Assembly: GCF_963924675.1 (NCBI RefSeq)
Contig: NC_089235.1
Coordinates: forward strand, 59,640,220 to 59,704,219
Source: Phocoena phocoena
Lineage: Eukaryota > Chordata > Mammalia > Artiodactyla > Phocoenidae
Direction: 5' to 3'
Length of the DNA: 64,000 nucleotides
Each line of letters begins with the position of its first letter. The first letter of the stretch is position 1. The position numbers were made by a program, and so were the translations under genes. Positions 34,113 to 46,211 of this stretch are shown in pieces. The notes beneath the pieces were generated by a model. The model did not search any database and had not been told where the DNA came from. It saw only the letters and a program-made list of their open reading frames with translations.

Positions 34113-34963
34113 ATGAAGGAAACGATAGGAAAGATCAATAAAACTAAAAGCTGTTTCTTTGAGAAGGTAAACAAAGTTGATAAACCATTAGCCAGACTCA
34201 TCAAGAAAAAAAGGGAGAAGACTCAAATCAATAGAATTAGAAATGAAAAGGGAGAAGTAAAAACTGACACTGCAGAAATACAAAGGATCATGAGAGATTA
34301 CTACAAGCAACTATATGCCAATAAAATGGACAACCTGGAAGAAATGGACAAAGTCTTAGAAAAGCACAACCTTCCAAGACTGAACCAGGAAGAAATAGAA
34401 AATATGAACAGACCAATCACAAGCACTGAAATTGAAACTGTGATTAAAAATCTTCCAACACACAAAAGCTCAGGACCAGATGGCTTCACAGGCGAATTCT
34501 ATCAAATATTTGAGAAGAGCTAACACCTATCCTTCTCAAACTCTTCCGAAATATAGCAAAGGGAGGAACACTCCCAAACTCATTCTGTGAGGCAACCATC
34601 ACCCTGATACCAAAACCAGACAAAGATGTCACAAAGAAAGAAAACTATAGGCCAATATCAATAATGAACATAGATGTAAAAATTCTCAACAAGATACTAG
34701 CAAACAGAATCCAACAGCACGTTCAAAGGTTCATACGCCATGATCAAGTGGGGTTTATTCCAGGAATGCAAGAATTCTTCAATATATGCAAATCAATCAG
34801 TATGATAAACCATATTAACAAACTGAAGGAGAAAAACCATATGATCGTCTCAAAAGATGCAGAAAAAACTTTCGACAAAATTCAACACCCATTTATGATA
34901 AAAAACTGTTCAGAAAGTGGGCATAGAGGGAACTTCCCTCAACATAATAAAGGCCATATATGA
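34113..34963 (+). pseudogene. L1-A ORF2 reverse transcriptase N-terminal part, broken
   Basis: The first open piece (34113-34523) carries the linker with [13 protein letters not shown] and the RT start [15 protein letters not shown]...[11 protein letters not shown], ending at a stop made by the one-base deletion in 'tttgagaagagc'. The next piece (34664-34963) has [17 protein letters not shown] and [11 protein letters not shown]. It loses frame after [11 protein letters not shown], at the same place and with the same wrong-frame ending (HNKGHI) as L1-B. With these breaks no RT can be made. Confidence 0.88.
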
Positions 34964-35059
34964 CAAACCCACAGCCGAGATTGTTCTCAATGGTCAAAAA
35001 CTGAAACCATTTCCCCTAAGATCTGGAACAAGTCAAGCTGTCCACTCTCGCCACTATTA

Positions 35060-36880
35060 TTCAACATAGTTTTGGAAGTTTTAGCCACAGCAATCAGAGA
35101 AGAAAAAAGAGATAAAAGGAATCCAAATCGGAAAAGAAGTAAAACTGTCACTGTTTGCAGTTGACATGATACTATACATAGAGAATCCTAAAGATGCTAC
35201 CAGAAAACTACTAGAGCTAATCAATGAATTTGGTAAAGTAGCAGGATACAAAATTAATGCACAGAAATCTCTTGCATTCCTATACACTAATGATGAAAAA
35301 TCTGAAAATGAAATTAAGAAAACACTTCTATTTACTATTGCAACAAAAAGAATAAAACACCTAGGCATAAACCTACTAAAGGGGACAAAAGACATGTATG
35401 CAGAAAACTAAGACACTCATGAAAGAAATGAAAGATGATACAAACACATGAAGAGATATACCATGTCCTTGGATTGGAAGAATAACATTGTGAAAATGGC
35501 CATACTATCCAAAGCAATCCACAGATTCCATGCAATCCCTATCAAACTACCAATGGCATTTTTTACAGAGCTAGAACAAAAAATTTCACAATTTGTGTGG
35601 AAACACAAAAGACCCCGAATAGCCAAAGCAATCCTGAGAAAGAAAAATGGAGCTGGAGGAATCAGGCCTCCTGACGTCAGACTATACTACAAAGCTACAG
35701 TAATCAAGACAGTATGGTACTGGCACAAAAACAGAAATATAGATCAATAGAACAGGATAGAAAGCCCAGAGATAAACCCACACATATATGGTCACCTTAC
35801 CTTTGATAAAGGAGGCAAGAATATACAGTAGAGAAAAGACAGCCTCTTCAATAAGTGGAGCTGGGAAAACTGGACAGCTACGTGTAAAAGAATGAAATTA
35901 GAACACTCCCTGACACCATACACAAAAATAAACTCAAAGTGGATTAAAGATCTAAATGTAAGGGCAGACACTATCAAACTCTTAGAGGAAAACATAGGCA
36001 GAACACTTTATGACATAAATCACAGCAAGATCCTTTTTGACCCACCTCCTAGAGAACTGGAAATAAAAACAAAAATAAACAAATGGGACCTAATGAAACT
36101 TAAAAGCTTTTGCACAGCAAAGGAAACCGTAAACAAGACGAATAGACAACCTTCAGAATGGGAGAAAATATTTGCAAACGAAGCAACTGACAAAGGATTA
36201 ATCTCCAAAACATGCATGCAGTTCATGCAGCTCAATATCAGAAAAACAAACAACCCAATCCAAAAATGGGCAGGAGACCTAAATAGACTTTTCTCCAAAG
36301 AAGATATACAGATAGCCAACAAACACATGAAAGGATGCTCAACATCACTAATCATTAGAGAAATGCAAATGAAAACTACAATGAAGTATCACCTCACACC
36401 AGTGAGAACGGCCATCATCAAAAAATGTACAAACAATAAATGCTGGAGAGGGTGTGGAGAAAAGGGAACCCTCTTGCACTGCTGGTGGGAATGTAAATTG
36501 ATACAGCCACTATGGAGAACAGTATGGAAGTTCCTTAAAAAACTGAAAATAGAACTACCATACGACCCAGCAATCCCACTACTGGGCATATACCCTGAGA
36601 AAACCATAATTCAAAAAGAGTCATGTACCAAAATATTCATTGCAACTCTATTTACAATAGGCAGGACATGGAAGCAACCTAAGTGTCCATCGACAGATGA
36701 ATGGATAAAGAAGATGTGACACATATATACAATGGAATATTACTCAGCCATAAAAAGAAACGAAATTGAATTATTTGTAGTGAGGTGGATGGACCTAGAG
36801 ACTGTCAGAGTGAAGTAAGTCAGAAAGAGAAGAACAAATGTCGTATGCTAACACATATATATGGAATGCAAAAAAAAAAA
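35060..36880 (+). pseudogene. L1-A ORF2 RT catalytic and C-terminal part, broken
   Basis: The RT active-site segment reads L-F-A-V-D at 35151-35165, with valine (35160-35162) in place of the first catalytic aspartate. Then come [14 protein letters not shown] (35166-35411), [17 protein letters not shown] and the Cys-rich [13 protein letters not shown] (35892-36719). The 275-codon piece ends at a TGA replacing the tryptophan codon after EWIKKM. It reads as an inactivated enzyme fragment. Confidence 0.88.
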
Positions 36881-37307
36881 AGTTTTTGAGGAACCTAAGG
36901 GCAGGGCAGGAATAAATACGCAGACGTATAGAATGGACTTGAGGACATGGGGAGGGGAAAGGTTAATCTGGGGCGAAGTGAGACAGTGGCATGGACATAC
37001 ATACACTACCAAACGTAAAATAGATAGCTAGAGGGAAGCAGCCGCATAGCACAGGGAGATCAGCTCAGTGCTTTGTGACCACCTAGAGGGGTAGGATAGG
37101 GAGGGTGGGAGGGAGACGCAAGGGGGAGGGTATATGGGGATATATGTATATGTATAGCTGATTCACTTTGTTATAAAGCAGAAACTAACACACCATTGCA
37201 AAGCAATTATACTCCAATAAAGGTGTTAAAAAAATAAAAAGACTGTTTACTTGGAGGTAACTTGACCATGAAAAAAACAAACAAACAAAAAAAACCCCTT
37301 AGCATCA

Positions 37308-37545
37308 TATATAATTTCCTCTATGATCTTGTCTCTGTTCTTCCCTATGTTCCATGTTCTTCCCTATCCACTCTGCCTTCAATATCTCATATTCCAGCCT
37401 TTCAAACTGCTTGCAGTCACCTGGATACACCATGTCAGTTTATGTCTCTGTACCTGTGCCTTGAATTTCTTCTCTTACTATATCTTCTCTTGCCTTTGCC
37501 ATCCCAGTGAAATCCTGCTCTATTCTTTTTTCTTTTCTTTGTAAC
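37308..37545 (+). mobile_element. L2 LINE relic, right part
   Basis: It continues the L2 interrupted by L1-A: 'ctctatgatcttgtctctg...gccttcaatatctcatattccagcctttc...gtacctgtgccttgaatttcttctc'. Confidence 0.65.
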
Positions 37546-38180
37546 TTTTAAAACTTTTCACTTTGAAATAATTTCAGACTTTAAACAGTTACAAAATAAA
37601 ATAGTACAAAATAATCTCTGTAACCTTTTCATCCAGAGTCCTTTGGTTTTTAAATGGTATTCAATTAATATCATGCCAGCTATGCTAATAAAGTTCATCC
37701 CAAGTGATTCTTATCAAAACATCCAGGTAACAAAAAGTTCTAAACATTTCTGGTTAAATAAGTGTCTCAAGAGGAGGAGAAAGTCTACTTTTCTGTATTT
37801 ACTGAAATAGGGATGGCCAAAAACCCAAAGGTAATCAGATATGAAATTGGTTCCCTCTCCTGTTCTTGGTGCTCCAAAATTTTAAACTACAGTGAATTCT
37901 GAGAAATAGAGTTACTCACCAAGAGGAGTGAAGAAAATTGCAAAGCTTTCTGCAAATAGTCATCATGCCACTTGTCTTGTATACTGATTACCTAAGAAAG
38001 ACGGGAAACGTGGACTGGGTGCTTCCAGGAAGAACCAGGCTATAATTAACCATAGGGAGTATTCTTTTCTCCAAGACAGACTATAAGTTTGGGGTCAGTT
38101 ACTTCTTTTCCTCTTCTGCTGCTTTCTAGCAAACTACACATCACACCTTTTAAAATCATTATCTTATGTATCGGTCTCCA
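37546..38180. other. Unique DNA, no gene seen
   Basis: The start (37550-37760) resembles an old L1 3' region ('actttgaaataatttcagactt...acaaaataaaatagtacaaa'), weakly. Nothing else was recognised. Confidence 0.35.
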
Positions 38181-38184
38181 CTAG

Positions 38185-38320
38185 ACTCTGATCTCTTAAG
38201 GAAGAAGGGTCAAGTCTTAGTCATTTTTCTATTTGGCAGCATCTATTACAGTGCCTGGCTAAGAATAGGAATTTAAAGATGTTTGTTGACAGGTTGACTG
38301 ACTGATTGATGAACTAAATT
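38185..38320 (+). mobile_element. L2 LINE 3' end relic
   Basis: The text 'ctagactctgatctcttaaggaagaagggtcaagtctt...cagcatctattacagtgcctggctaagaatagg' is typical L2. Confidence 0.65.
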
Positions 38321-40002
38321 AATGAAACGCAGCAGAAACTGATAAACATGACCTTGAGGTTTGTGAAATATCTCTTGAAGGGACATCTTATCATTAAAAG
38401 AAGAAACGTTCTACTCTTGCAGCCAAGTCTTGGTAGGATATGTTCTATTTCTCTAAATCTTCTTGGCTAACATAGCTAATTATAAGACTTTTAGAGAACT
38501 ACAGGGATGTTTTTGAACTCTGCAAAGTTATTAACAGATGTGGCATTTAAGAGACCTGTCTATCCTCATGCATCTTGAGATGGTGGTGGTTGTATCTGTG
38601 AGACAGTGGCACCATCCCACCCTGTGAACTTTAAAGCTTGAACTAGCTCAATTTTTTATCCAAAGAAGAAATCTTAAATCTTTTCATTAAAATAACGAAC
38701 AGGAAGTCAGAGAGGGTTTTTTTTTGTTGTTGTTTTACAGAACAGGTTTTAAACAGTAAACGTGAGAAGCAATGTCTTTCCTTCTCCATCAACTCTCCAT
38801 GAACCTAAGCATTGAGGAAAAAGCCCTTCTCACTCAGTTGTCCTTTCTAGTGGCTTCTGTCTCAGCTCACCTAAGTTGCTTAGTTGAGTACTGGCCCCTG
38901 GTGGTCCATTCACCCTACATAGGTTGAGCCTCAGTATCTCCTGAGGAGCTTGTTAAAAATACAGATATGAGAGTTCTTGCAGGGATGGACTTAGAATGGA
39001 CATTTCAGTGCTTCTACACTTCAAGTTTCTGATTCTTTTCACTATTCCAAAAAGAAAAAGAAAAAGGTGTCTTAGGATGGCTTGCCAGAGTTAATCTCTG
39101 TGCTTATTATCCCTAACCAATAAAATAAGCTACTTCTCCAACTGAACTTTTTTTTGGGTCTCTGTCCTTTGACTTTTTAATTTTCTCAGTAAGAGCTAAG
39201 TGTGACTCAAATTGTGTTTAGCTTTTCTCTATTTGATTAATACTTTGTTGCTATTTGGCATCTGATTTTGGTTTTAGTACAATACTGTAAGGCCTATGAC
39301 CTTTGGAGACAAATAGCTAAGAATAAGAATAAAACTAATAATAAGAGTACTTTGTTTCACCAACTGCAAGGTCTACATCTTTCATATTTTAAGAACTCTG
39401 AAACTGGGATGCAGTTTTCACCTGATGGCATTTTATAATCTCTCTTAGGAAGGCAGCAGTTGTGAAGTGGTTGGCATTACCTGTACATGCATTTAAAGTG
39501 TCAACATCAAAATGTGATAAATGGGTGTCAGCAGGTTGGAAGGAAATCCTGAAGAAAGGAGAAGAGTACTCTTTCAACCTCTAGAAACCAATTTTTGTTC
39601 AGAGTATCAGCAATATTTATAGAGCCAAAGTCTATGAAGACTAGCTCTACATAGTTACAAAACCATGTTAAGGAGACCCTCAGTAAAGGCTTTTTTTAAT
39701 TTTACAGGTTACTTTAGAAGTGCTTCATCTCCAGCACTCTTCACGGCACTGAGGATGATATCGTGTGAAAAACTTGGCTACTGGTGACTCAGTGGAGAAG
39801 CGATGAAGATTAAAACTCTGAATTTTGAAGCAGTTTTAGAAATACCTTAGCCAGTTTATTTCACTTACATTTCCTTTTAATGTATACACAAAGGTGATTT
39901 AGAATAAAACAATCTATGTTTCATTAAGCCAAAAGTATTCTTCCAATGAATATAAAATGTTAAGTGATAAGAATACCTTAGGTTATAGTTTAATTAATAG
40001 TC
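38321..40002. other. Unique DNA with one MER5-like piece
   Basis: About 38925-39045 ('ttgagcctcagtatctcctgaggagcttgttaaaaatacaga...caagtttctgattc') resembles the hAT element MER5. No gene was recognised. Confidence 0.4.
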
Positions 40003-40103
40003 TTCTTTCCTTCTCTCCTTTTCTTTCTTCCTCCCTCCCTCCCTCCTTCCTTCCTTTTCTTTCTTTCTCCCTGTCTCTCTTCCCCCGCCCCCTCTCTCTT
40101 TCA
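40003..40103 (+). repeat. Polypyrimidine (CT-rich) tract
   Basis: About 100 bases almost wholly C and T, including tandem ccct and cttt units such as 'cctccctccctccctcc'. Confidence 0.9.
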
Positions 40104-40159
40104 CCAAAATATTGGAGTTTCTTACCACTGATGGACTCAGATCCCATGAAATGAAGTTA

Positions 40160-40345
40160 TGACAATGCTAGATCTTACTGCTTCCTTACTATGTGCCAGA
40201 CATGCCTCCAAGCACGTCGCATATATTAACTTATTTAATTCTCACAAAACCCTATGAGATAAGTGCTACTGCTATTCTCATTGTACAGAAAAGGAAAAAA
40301 GTCTCAGAGCTGTGACTCTGACTCTTGTGGCTTTTTAGATTTGTG
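40160..40345 (-). mobile_element. MIR SINE relic
   Basis: The text 'cttactatgtgccagacatgcctccaagcac...cttatttaattctcacaaaaccctatgagataag...cattgtacagaaaagg' is antisense MIR. Confidence 0.75.
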
Positions 40346-41140
40346 ACCCAGGACCCTCCTCTCTCTGACAGTTCCTTACATTCAAACTGGGCGTCAACAC
40401 GTCCACCTCACAGTACTGATGTGAAGGTTAAGTTATATTATATTAATTACATAATATTATATTGCTATATTATTCCACTTAGCACATAAAATGGTCTAAG
40501 CAAGACCTCAGTGCCACAGATTATAAATTCTCTTTCTTTCACTAAGAAAATACTAACATAGTGGTCATTTTTGGTCACCTACACAGCTTCTATTATCCAT
40601 TTCCCTCATAGCGGGACCCAGATTTTGTTAAGGCATTTGTCACTTCCACTAAGCAGCCCAGGTGCCTCAGGGGAACGCAACTGAACAGAACTCTACTAGC
40701 GATGTTTAATTATTTCAAGCTACTCATAGCACCATTCTCTTTACTAATGATGGGTTCAGGAACCCAGGGCTAAGCCAATCAGATCATGACATTCCTCTAG
40801 CAACAAGGAAATGGCACAGGCATTTGACCCACCTGGGCATGAAGAAAACTTTGTGGGTGCTTATGGAAAAGGTCATAGGAAAAAATATATATTTTATTCT
40901 GGACAGTTTGGAACCCGGATCTGCGACAGCCATCTTGAGGATCAAGTTGACACATGATAAGAGACAGAATTAAGATAACTACAGAGAAACAAAGCCAGTT
41001 GGAGCTACTGGATTAAGTCAACCTGGCAAGCTACCCCAATTCTGGATTTCCAGTGTTTGAGCCAATTCAATTCCTTATTATTCAGACTACCTTGAGCTGA
41101 AATTTCTGTTATTTGTAATTGAAAGCATCCTAACAGAATG
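40346..41140. other. Unique DNA, no gene seen
   Basis: It contains AT repeats near 40432-40480. No gene was recognised. Confidence 0.35.
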
Positions 41141-41144
41141 ACTA

Positions 41145-41335
41145 GCTCCAATTACTTCAATCTTATATGTTCCAGGCACTTGCTAGGTCCTTATATAGAT
41201 TATATACATCCCTGTATCACTCTTTTTTTTTTTTTAAAGTTGGAGAAATGGAGATCAAGAGCACATAATTAGAAGGTGGCACAGACAAGATATGAACTCA
41301 GAAGTTCCTCCACTTTTTGTTTCAAAATCAATGAT
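41145..41335 (-). mobile_element. MIR SINE relic
   Basis: The text 'atgttccaggcacttgctaggtcc...tttaaagttggagaaatggagatcaagagcacataattagaaggtggcacag' is antisense MIR with a T run inside. Confidence 0.65.
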
Positions 41336-41369
41336 GTTAACTCTGCCATATTCTTCTTAGACCTACACG

Positions 41370-41695
41370 TCATCCAGTTTTACAAACTCTGTTAAAATTT
41401 TGTCCTTGGTGGGTGGTTTGTTCTGTGTGAGGAAAATCTGCCTTTGCAGAAACTGTTTTTACTTGAATATTTAACCTGGTTTTCCTTTTACCTACTTTAA
41501 TATCTTCTCCCAAAGTCACTGTTTTTTGTAACTGCAGAGCTATCTGCATCTTGTTGTTGGCCAAAGTGATTGTATCATCTGTGACAGACTGAAATTCCTC
41601 CTGGACCCAGAGAGGGAGTGAATGAGATGATCGGGGTGTGCGGGAAAACTGTAAATCACAGGCACGGTGATGGACTGTGTGGATGGTACAATGGT
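41370..41695 (-). other. Unidentified open stretch beside an LTR
   Basis: A minus-strand frame is open here and includes VTDDTITLANNKMQIALQLQ and KTVTLGEDIKVGKRKTRLN, ending at TGA near 41370. An overlapping frame gives TTIVPSTQSITVPVIYSF. I do not recognise the protein. The MLT1-like LTR next to it interrupts this sequence. It could be an old retrocopy fragment or chance. Confidence 0.25.
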
Positions 41696-42071
41696 TGTCT
41701 TGACCGACTTGGGCTGCCGTAACAAAATACCCCAGACTGGGCAGCTTAAATGACAGAAATTTATTTCTCACAGTTCTGGAGGCAGAAAGTCCAACATCAA
41801 GGTGTCAGCAAATGTATTTTCTCCTGAGGCTTCTTTCCTTGACTTGCAGACGTCTGTGCTCTTGCTGTGTCCTCACATGGCCTTTCCTCGTGTGCGTGCA
41901 TCTCTGGTGTCTCTTCCTTTTCTTGGAAGGACACCGGTCCTAATGGATTAGGGCTCCACCCTTAAGATCTTATTTAAAATTAATTATTTCTTTAAGCAGC
42001 CTATCTCTAAATATAGTCACATTGGGGGTTAGGGCTTCAATATTTGAGGGAGACATAAGTCAGTCCATAAC
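41696..42071 (-). mobile_element. MLT1-like solo LTR (ERVL-MaLR)
   Basis: It begins 'tgtcttgaccgacttgggctgccgtaacaaaatacc', includes 'aatttatttctcacagttctggaggc', 'tgtcctcacatggc' and 'cacattgggggttagggcttcaa', and ends 'cagtccataaca'. This is the reverse complement of an MLT1-type LTR. The flanks atggt (41691-41695) and atggg (42072-42076) fit a decayed 5-base duplication. It is an old solo LTR with no internal retroviral genes. Confidence 0.8.
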
Positions 42072-42076
42072 AATGG

Positions 42077-43250
42077 GGAATAGTGGCACCCTGGTGATCT
42101 GGAGAGTGAGTGCGTGCCCTGTCCTTCTGAAGGAGAGGAGCCACACCTTGGCCCCCGTCAATTATTGCCACAAGGATGGCTCAGTGTTCTCAAGGCTGGC
42201 TTTTCAATTCAGGCTTGGACTACAAATCATTAAGGGAAATCTTCCAAGTTCAAAGATTGGCACTAATTCAAAACTGTACCTGTGTCTGGCTGCTTGTTTG
42301 TAAAGTCTGGTTTAAGTAGGCTGTAATAGCAGATTTACAGCGATGGCTCGTTCCGTTAGATTGTCCTTCTCACACACACTCTCTCTGTCCCTAGGTGCCA
42401 TTTCAATGGAAATACGCATGGAGCGTTTGAGCTGGACTCCAGCAGTAGCCCAGCCCCCGTCATCCACAGGTCAGAGGTCCTTTAGTTGTCATTCATTAAC
42501 TCCTAAGTCCCTGAGATTAAGCTGAGTTGAGAAGTCAGCTGTTTTTCAACAGACTTATAAACTGTAATCGGTTCCACTAAGACAGAAACACATAGCTATA
42601 TTTAAAGAAGCAACAATCTTAGTCAATTATTAAAGTAGGTTAATGGCTACCGAATGTCCAAGGATTAATGCTGTGTATGCAGTGATCCACACCTTGCTTT
42701 CATTATAATTGGTCTAGGTCCTTAAAACACAGGGGCACTGTCTAGATGAAGTATGTAATGACTCTCTAATGGTGAAAAGTAATATGTATACTTTTACTTA
42801 TACATAAGTAAAGGGGTATAAGGAAAAGGGGTAGTGAGAAAGAATCAAGTGATTAAAAGAGATAAAACTAGGTGATCACAGAAATGTACTTTCAAAGAAC
42901 TTTAAGGTTGAGAAGTTATCTCTTTCTTTCTATCCCAGTTTAGTGGTCTTGGCTGAATCCTGGGGTTTCAGGGTTTGGAGTACCATAAATTCAACTAGGT
43001 ATGTGGTTAGAGAGACCAGTCTGAAAGATCCAACACAAGGCAATTGGTCCACCCAAAGATGTTTATCATGATGATGTGAAGTATGAGAGTAGGCAACTAG
43101 AAGAGAACTGAATGCCATGTAATAGGATATACTAGAATAATGTAGGGTCCAGGACTCTGAATTAATGGAGAGGATTGATGTGAATAAATACCTAGATCCC
43201 TTGCCTGAAGGTGAGACAACTCTGAACTACCATTTCAGTTCTAGAACTCC
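42077..43250. other. Unique DNA, no gene seen
   Basis: Open frames 42022-42303 (+), 42343-42525 (+) and 42930-43118 (-) have no recognised similarity. Confidence 0.35.
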
Positions 43251-43299
43251 CTGCGGGGTTGCCAAGACCTTTGTTGTTACCCTGTCATAGTTCAATACT

Positions 43300-43635
43300 T
43301 CTCTTTGTCCAGCCAATTTCCCTCCCTCTCATAGACGTCAATTCTGAGTTAACTCCCCAGTAAACTTTCAGCACAGAAATTATCCTGAGCTGTTTCCTAT
43401 GTAGCCAGACCTGAGACACTTCTCTTGCTGATTAGAGAGGTCAATGTTCCAGATGATACAGCTAAGAAATGGCAAAGCCTCAGTTAATCTGGGTCTGCGA
43501 GTGGAACAGAGCTTTGTAGATCTGCAGCGGACATGTGGCATAAGGGAGAAGTAACCTTTCTTGTATTAAACCACTGAGATTTGGGGTTAATTTGCCACCA
43601 CAGCCTAATCTCGCCTATCTTGACTAATAAATACA
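43300..43635 (+). mobile_element. Probable old LTR-type relic
   Basis: The end 'ttgtattaaaccactgagatttggggttaatttgccaccacagcctaatctcgcctatcttgactaata' is the familiar 3' end of an old mammalian retroelement or LTR. The left boundary is uncertain and the family unassigned. Confidence 0.45.
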
Positions 43636-44890
43636 CTCATGGTGTCATCTGTGTCCTTGGTCCTCTGGATGGGCTTCTGCCAGTAGCATCCGAGTCCCCG
43701 TCTTCAGGCCACTTTCAAAATGGTCCCCCTGGCCTTTGCCAGTGCCAGGACAAGAATACAGAGATTAAGTAATAGAGCCTTTATATACTCAATTCTTCCA
43801 AGAGACTTCAAATATTTTTGGCTGTAATTGTCTCTGAGAGTAACATGATGGATCTATTTAACAGATGAGACCATTTCAGGCCAATGAAGTATAGCAGGGC
43901 TCTCTTTTTCTGTTTTATATTGTGTGATTCTCCCAAGTCTATTGGAGAGGGGAGGTTAGGTAGAAATGAGGAGAGGAACAGAGAATTGGCTTCTACTTCC
44001 TCATGCTTATGGAGTCTGGCAATCAGAATTTCTTCCCGAGCCATCCCATTCACCTGGGAGTGACAGAAGTAAGTCATCCCCAACTTTTGTAGTCGGTTGA
44101 ATTCCCAAATTCCTGAGCAGTACAGATGGGGTATTATGACTTTACATATCTAATTTGACCCTTGTATCACATAAAAGAAGAAATAAGGAAGAACTTGCCA
44201 TTTTATTAGGCTGTTCCAAGGGAATGTGCCATTTCTCCGTTGCTCTGCCCTGGTAGGTAAGCCCCACCTCTGTCCCATCTTCCTTGTATAATCTTGGTCA
44301 AACCAAGCTGTGTTCTCTAGAAGTTCCATTCTCGTCCCCTTAGGAAGGACTACCTATTCCAGGTAGAAGTTTGGCCCTTCAGTTCTTCTTGTGTTTTGTA
44401 AACGCCTGCATTTTAGTCTTTTTCTAGGTGTGAATGGTTGCTCCAAAGTAGGTAGGTGGGAAAGTTAAAACCCATAGGGAGATTCTCTGATTCCAGTACA
44501 GTCTCCTCAGCAAAGACTTATAACTGGCTTCCATGTGAGCTACTTAGAATCAAGCACATCTTACCACATGGAGTAATGAAGAAGAGAGAGTCCTCATATG
44601 AACCTGACTTTGACTCCCCTCCTGGTGAAATAAAAGCCCAGGAATCACTGGATTAAGGGTGTCTGATTCCTTCCTGATGACATCATAAAGGCTCAGATTA
44701 AGCAAAATAGCTCTGAGCTACGTGAAACAAATGATCTCAACTCCAAAGAGATTTATTATTTTTCTACGTTCAAATCTTTCTTTTGATGAGGTTTTGGGAA
44801 TTCATCCTGTTTCAGAAACAAATATGTACATAACAGAGAAAGAAATAGCTTAGGCTACAAAGTCTTCATTTTTCCCTTGGCTCTGCAGTA
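43636..44890. other. Unique DNA, no gene seen
   Basis: No gene or repeat was recognised. Open frames 43808-44083 (-) and 44456-44656 (+) are treated as chance. Confidence 0.35.
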
Positions 44891-44894
44891 AGTT

Positions 44895-45125
44895 AAAAAA
44901 CAATTATAACATATTTATCGAGTAGTTGCTATGCGCCAGGAAGTTTACATACACATTATTAAATACTCACAACAACTCGTTTTTACAGATGGGAAAAAAC
45001 AGAGGTTAGTTAAATTTCTTAAGATCACTCTAGTATTCATAGTACTCAGCAGAGTGAGGATTTAAACCCATGTTTCTCTTATTTGCTAATCAATCCTTCT
45101 CACCATTATACCCACTCATCTGTGT
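44895..45125 (-). mobile_element. MIR SINE relic
   Basis: The text 'gttgctatgcgccaggaagtttacatacac...ctcacaacaactcgtttttacagatgggaaaaaacagaggttagttaaatttcttaag' is antisense MIR. Confidence 0.72.
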
Positions 45126-45369
45126 AATGAATAAAAATTTGTAGGAACCACTCATCCTCTAGAGATTTCATTATTGATGTCTACATTAAATGGGATTTCA
45201 AGTTACTTCTGAATGTGAGAAGTACAATTAGAGTTACTCAGACCTGAAGCAACTTATTATAAAACTATCTGTAGAATGTCATAGGACAGAAGAATATGTA
45301 CAGAAAAAATATGAAGAAAAATCTGAGAGTCCTACCTGGACAAATGCCATCAGCAGTATAACTTTCACT

Positions 45370-45605
45370 TACCAAGCCTTTCTTACGTGGCTGATGCTGT
45401 GCTAAAGGGTTCTTATGACTTGTCTCATTTAATTATCAGGAAATTCCTAGGAGATAAGGACTATTATTATCTCCACTTTACAGATAGGGGAACTGAGATG
45501 CAGAGAGTTGAATTATATAGGTCATGGAGCTAATAAGAGGTGGACCCAGGAATTGAACTTGGGCAGTCTAACTCCAAATGTGTGGCCTTAGTTATAAGGA
45601 GCTTC
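45370..45605 (-). mobile_element. MIR SINE relic
   Basis: The text 'tctcatttaattatcaggaaattcctaggagataag...ctccactttacagataggggaactgagatgcagagag...caggaattgaacttgggcagtctaactcc' is a well-preserved antisense MIR. Confidence 0.85.
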
Positions 45606-45805
45606 TGTAGGATAACTGTACAAGGGTATCAAAGACAATTTAAAAGTTCTTGTGGTTACATAAGAAAGATTATGATATTTGTTGGGCAAGCACAAAAAGA
45701 ACAACGTAACTCCAAGAGAGTCTGAGGATTTTCGAGAAGGGATAATGGATAAATGAACAGTCTGGAACTGCTCTCTCTTCCTTGCACATGAAGTGAGTCA
45801 AGTCA

Positions 45806-45850
<45 letters not shown>

Positions 45851-46211
45851 CTTTATTGGGGTATAATTGCTTTACAATGGTGTGTTAGTTTCTGATTTAT
45901 AACAAAGTGAATCAGCTATACATATACATGTGCTCCCATGTGTCTTCCCTCCTGCATCTCCCTCCCTCCCACTCTCCCCCTCCCACCCCTCCAGGCTGTC
46001 CCAAAGCCCCGAGCTAATATCCCTGTGCCTTGCGGCTGCTTCCCCCCAGCTATCCACCCCACCACGTTTGTTAGTGTGTATATGTCCATGACTCTCTCTC
46101 GCCCTGTCAAAACTCACCCTTCCCCCTCCCCATATCCCCAAGTCCGCTCTCCAGTAGGTCTGCGCCTCCATTCCTGTCTTATCCCTAGGTTCTTCATGAC
46201 ATTTTTTCCCC

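Larger units (their letters stand above)
33799..37296 (+). mobile_element. 5'-truncated L1 (L1-A) with 3' transduction
   Basis: Starts in the ORF2 endonuclease-RT linker and runs through RT, the C-terminal region and 3' UTR. The duplication ccttagcatca is perfect at 33788-33798 and 37297-37307. After the L1 end and a first A-rich tail (to 37240) come 30 non-L1 bases (37241-37270) and a second A-rich tail (37271-37296) before the duplication, the signature of a 3' transduction. The RT motif and several frame breaks are shared with L1-B. Confidence 0.93.

Noticed and set aside
33799..37296. L1-A and L1-B as a segmental duplication of one insertion
   Set aside because: L1-A has its own TSD and 3' transduction and begins at a different 5' point; L1-B has a 5' UTR and a deletion that L1-A cannot derive from.
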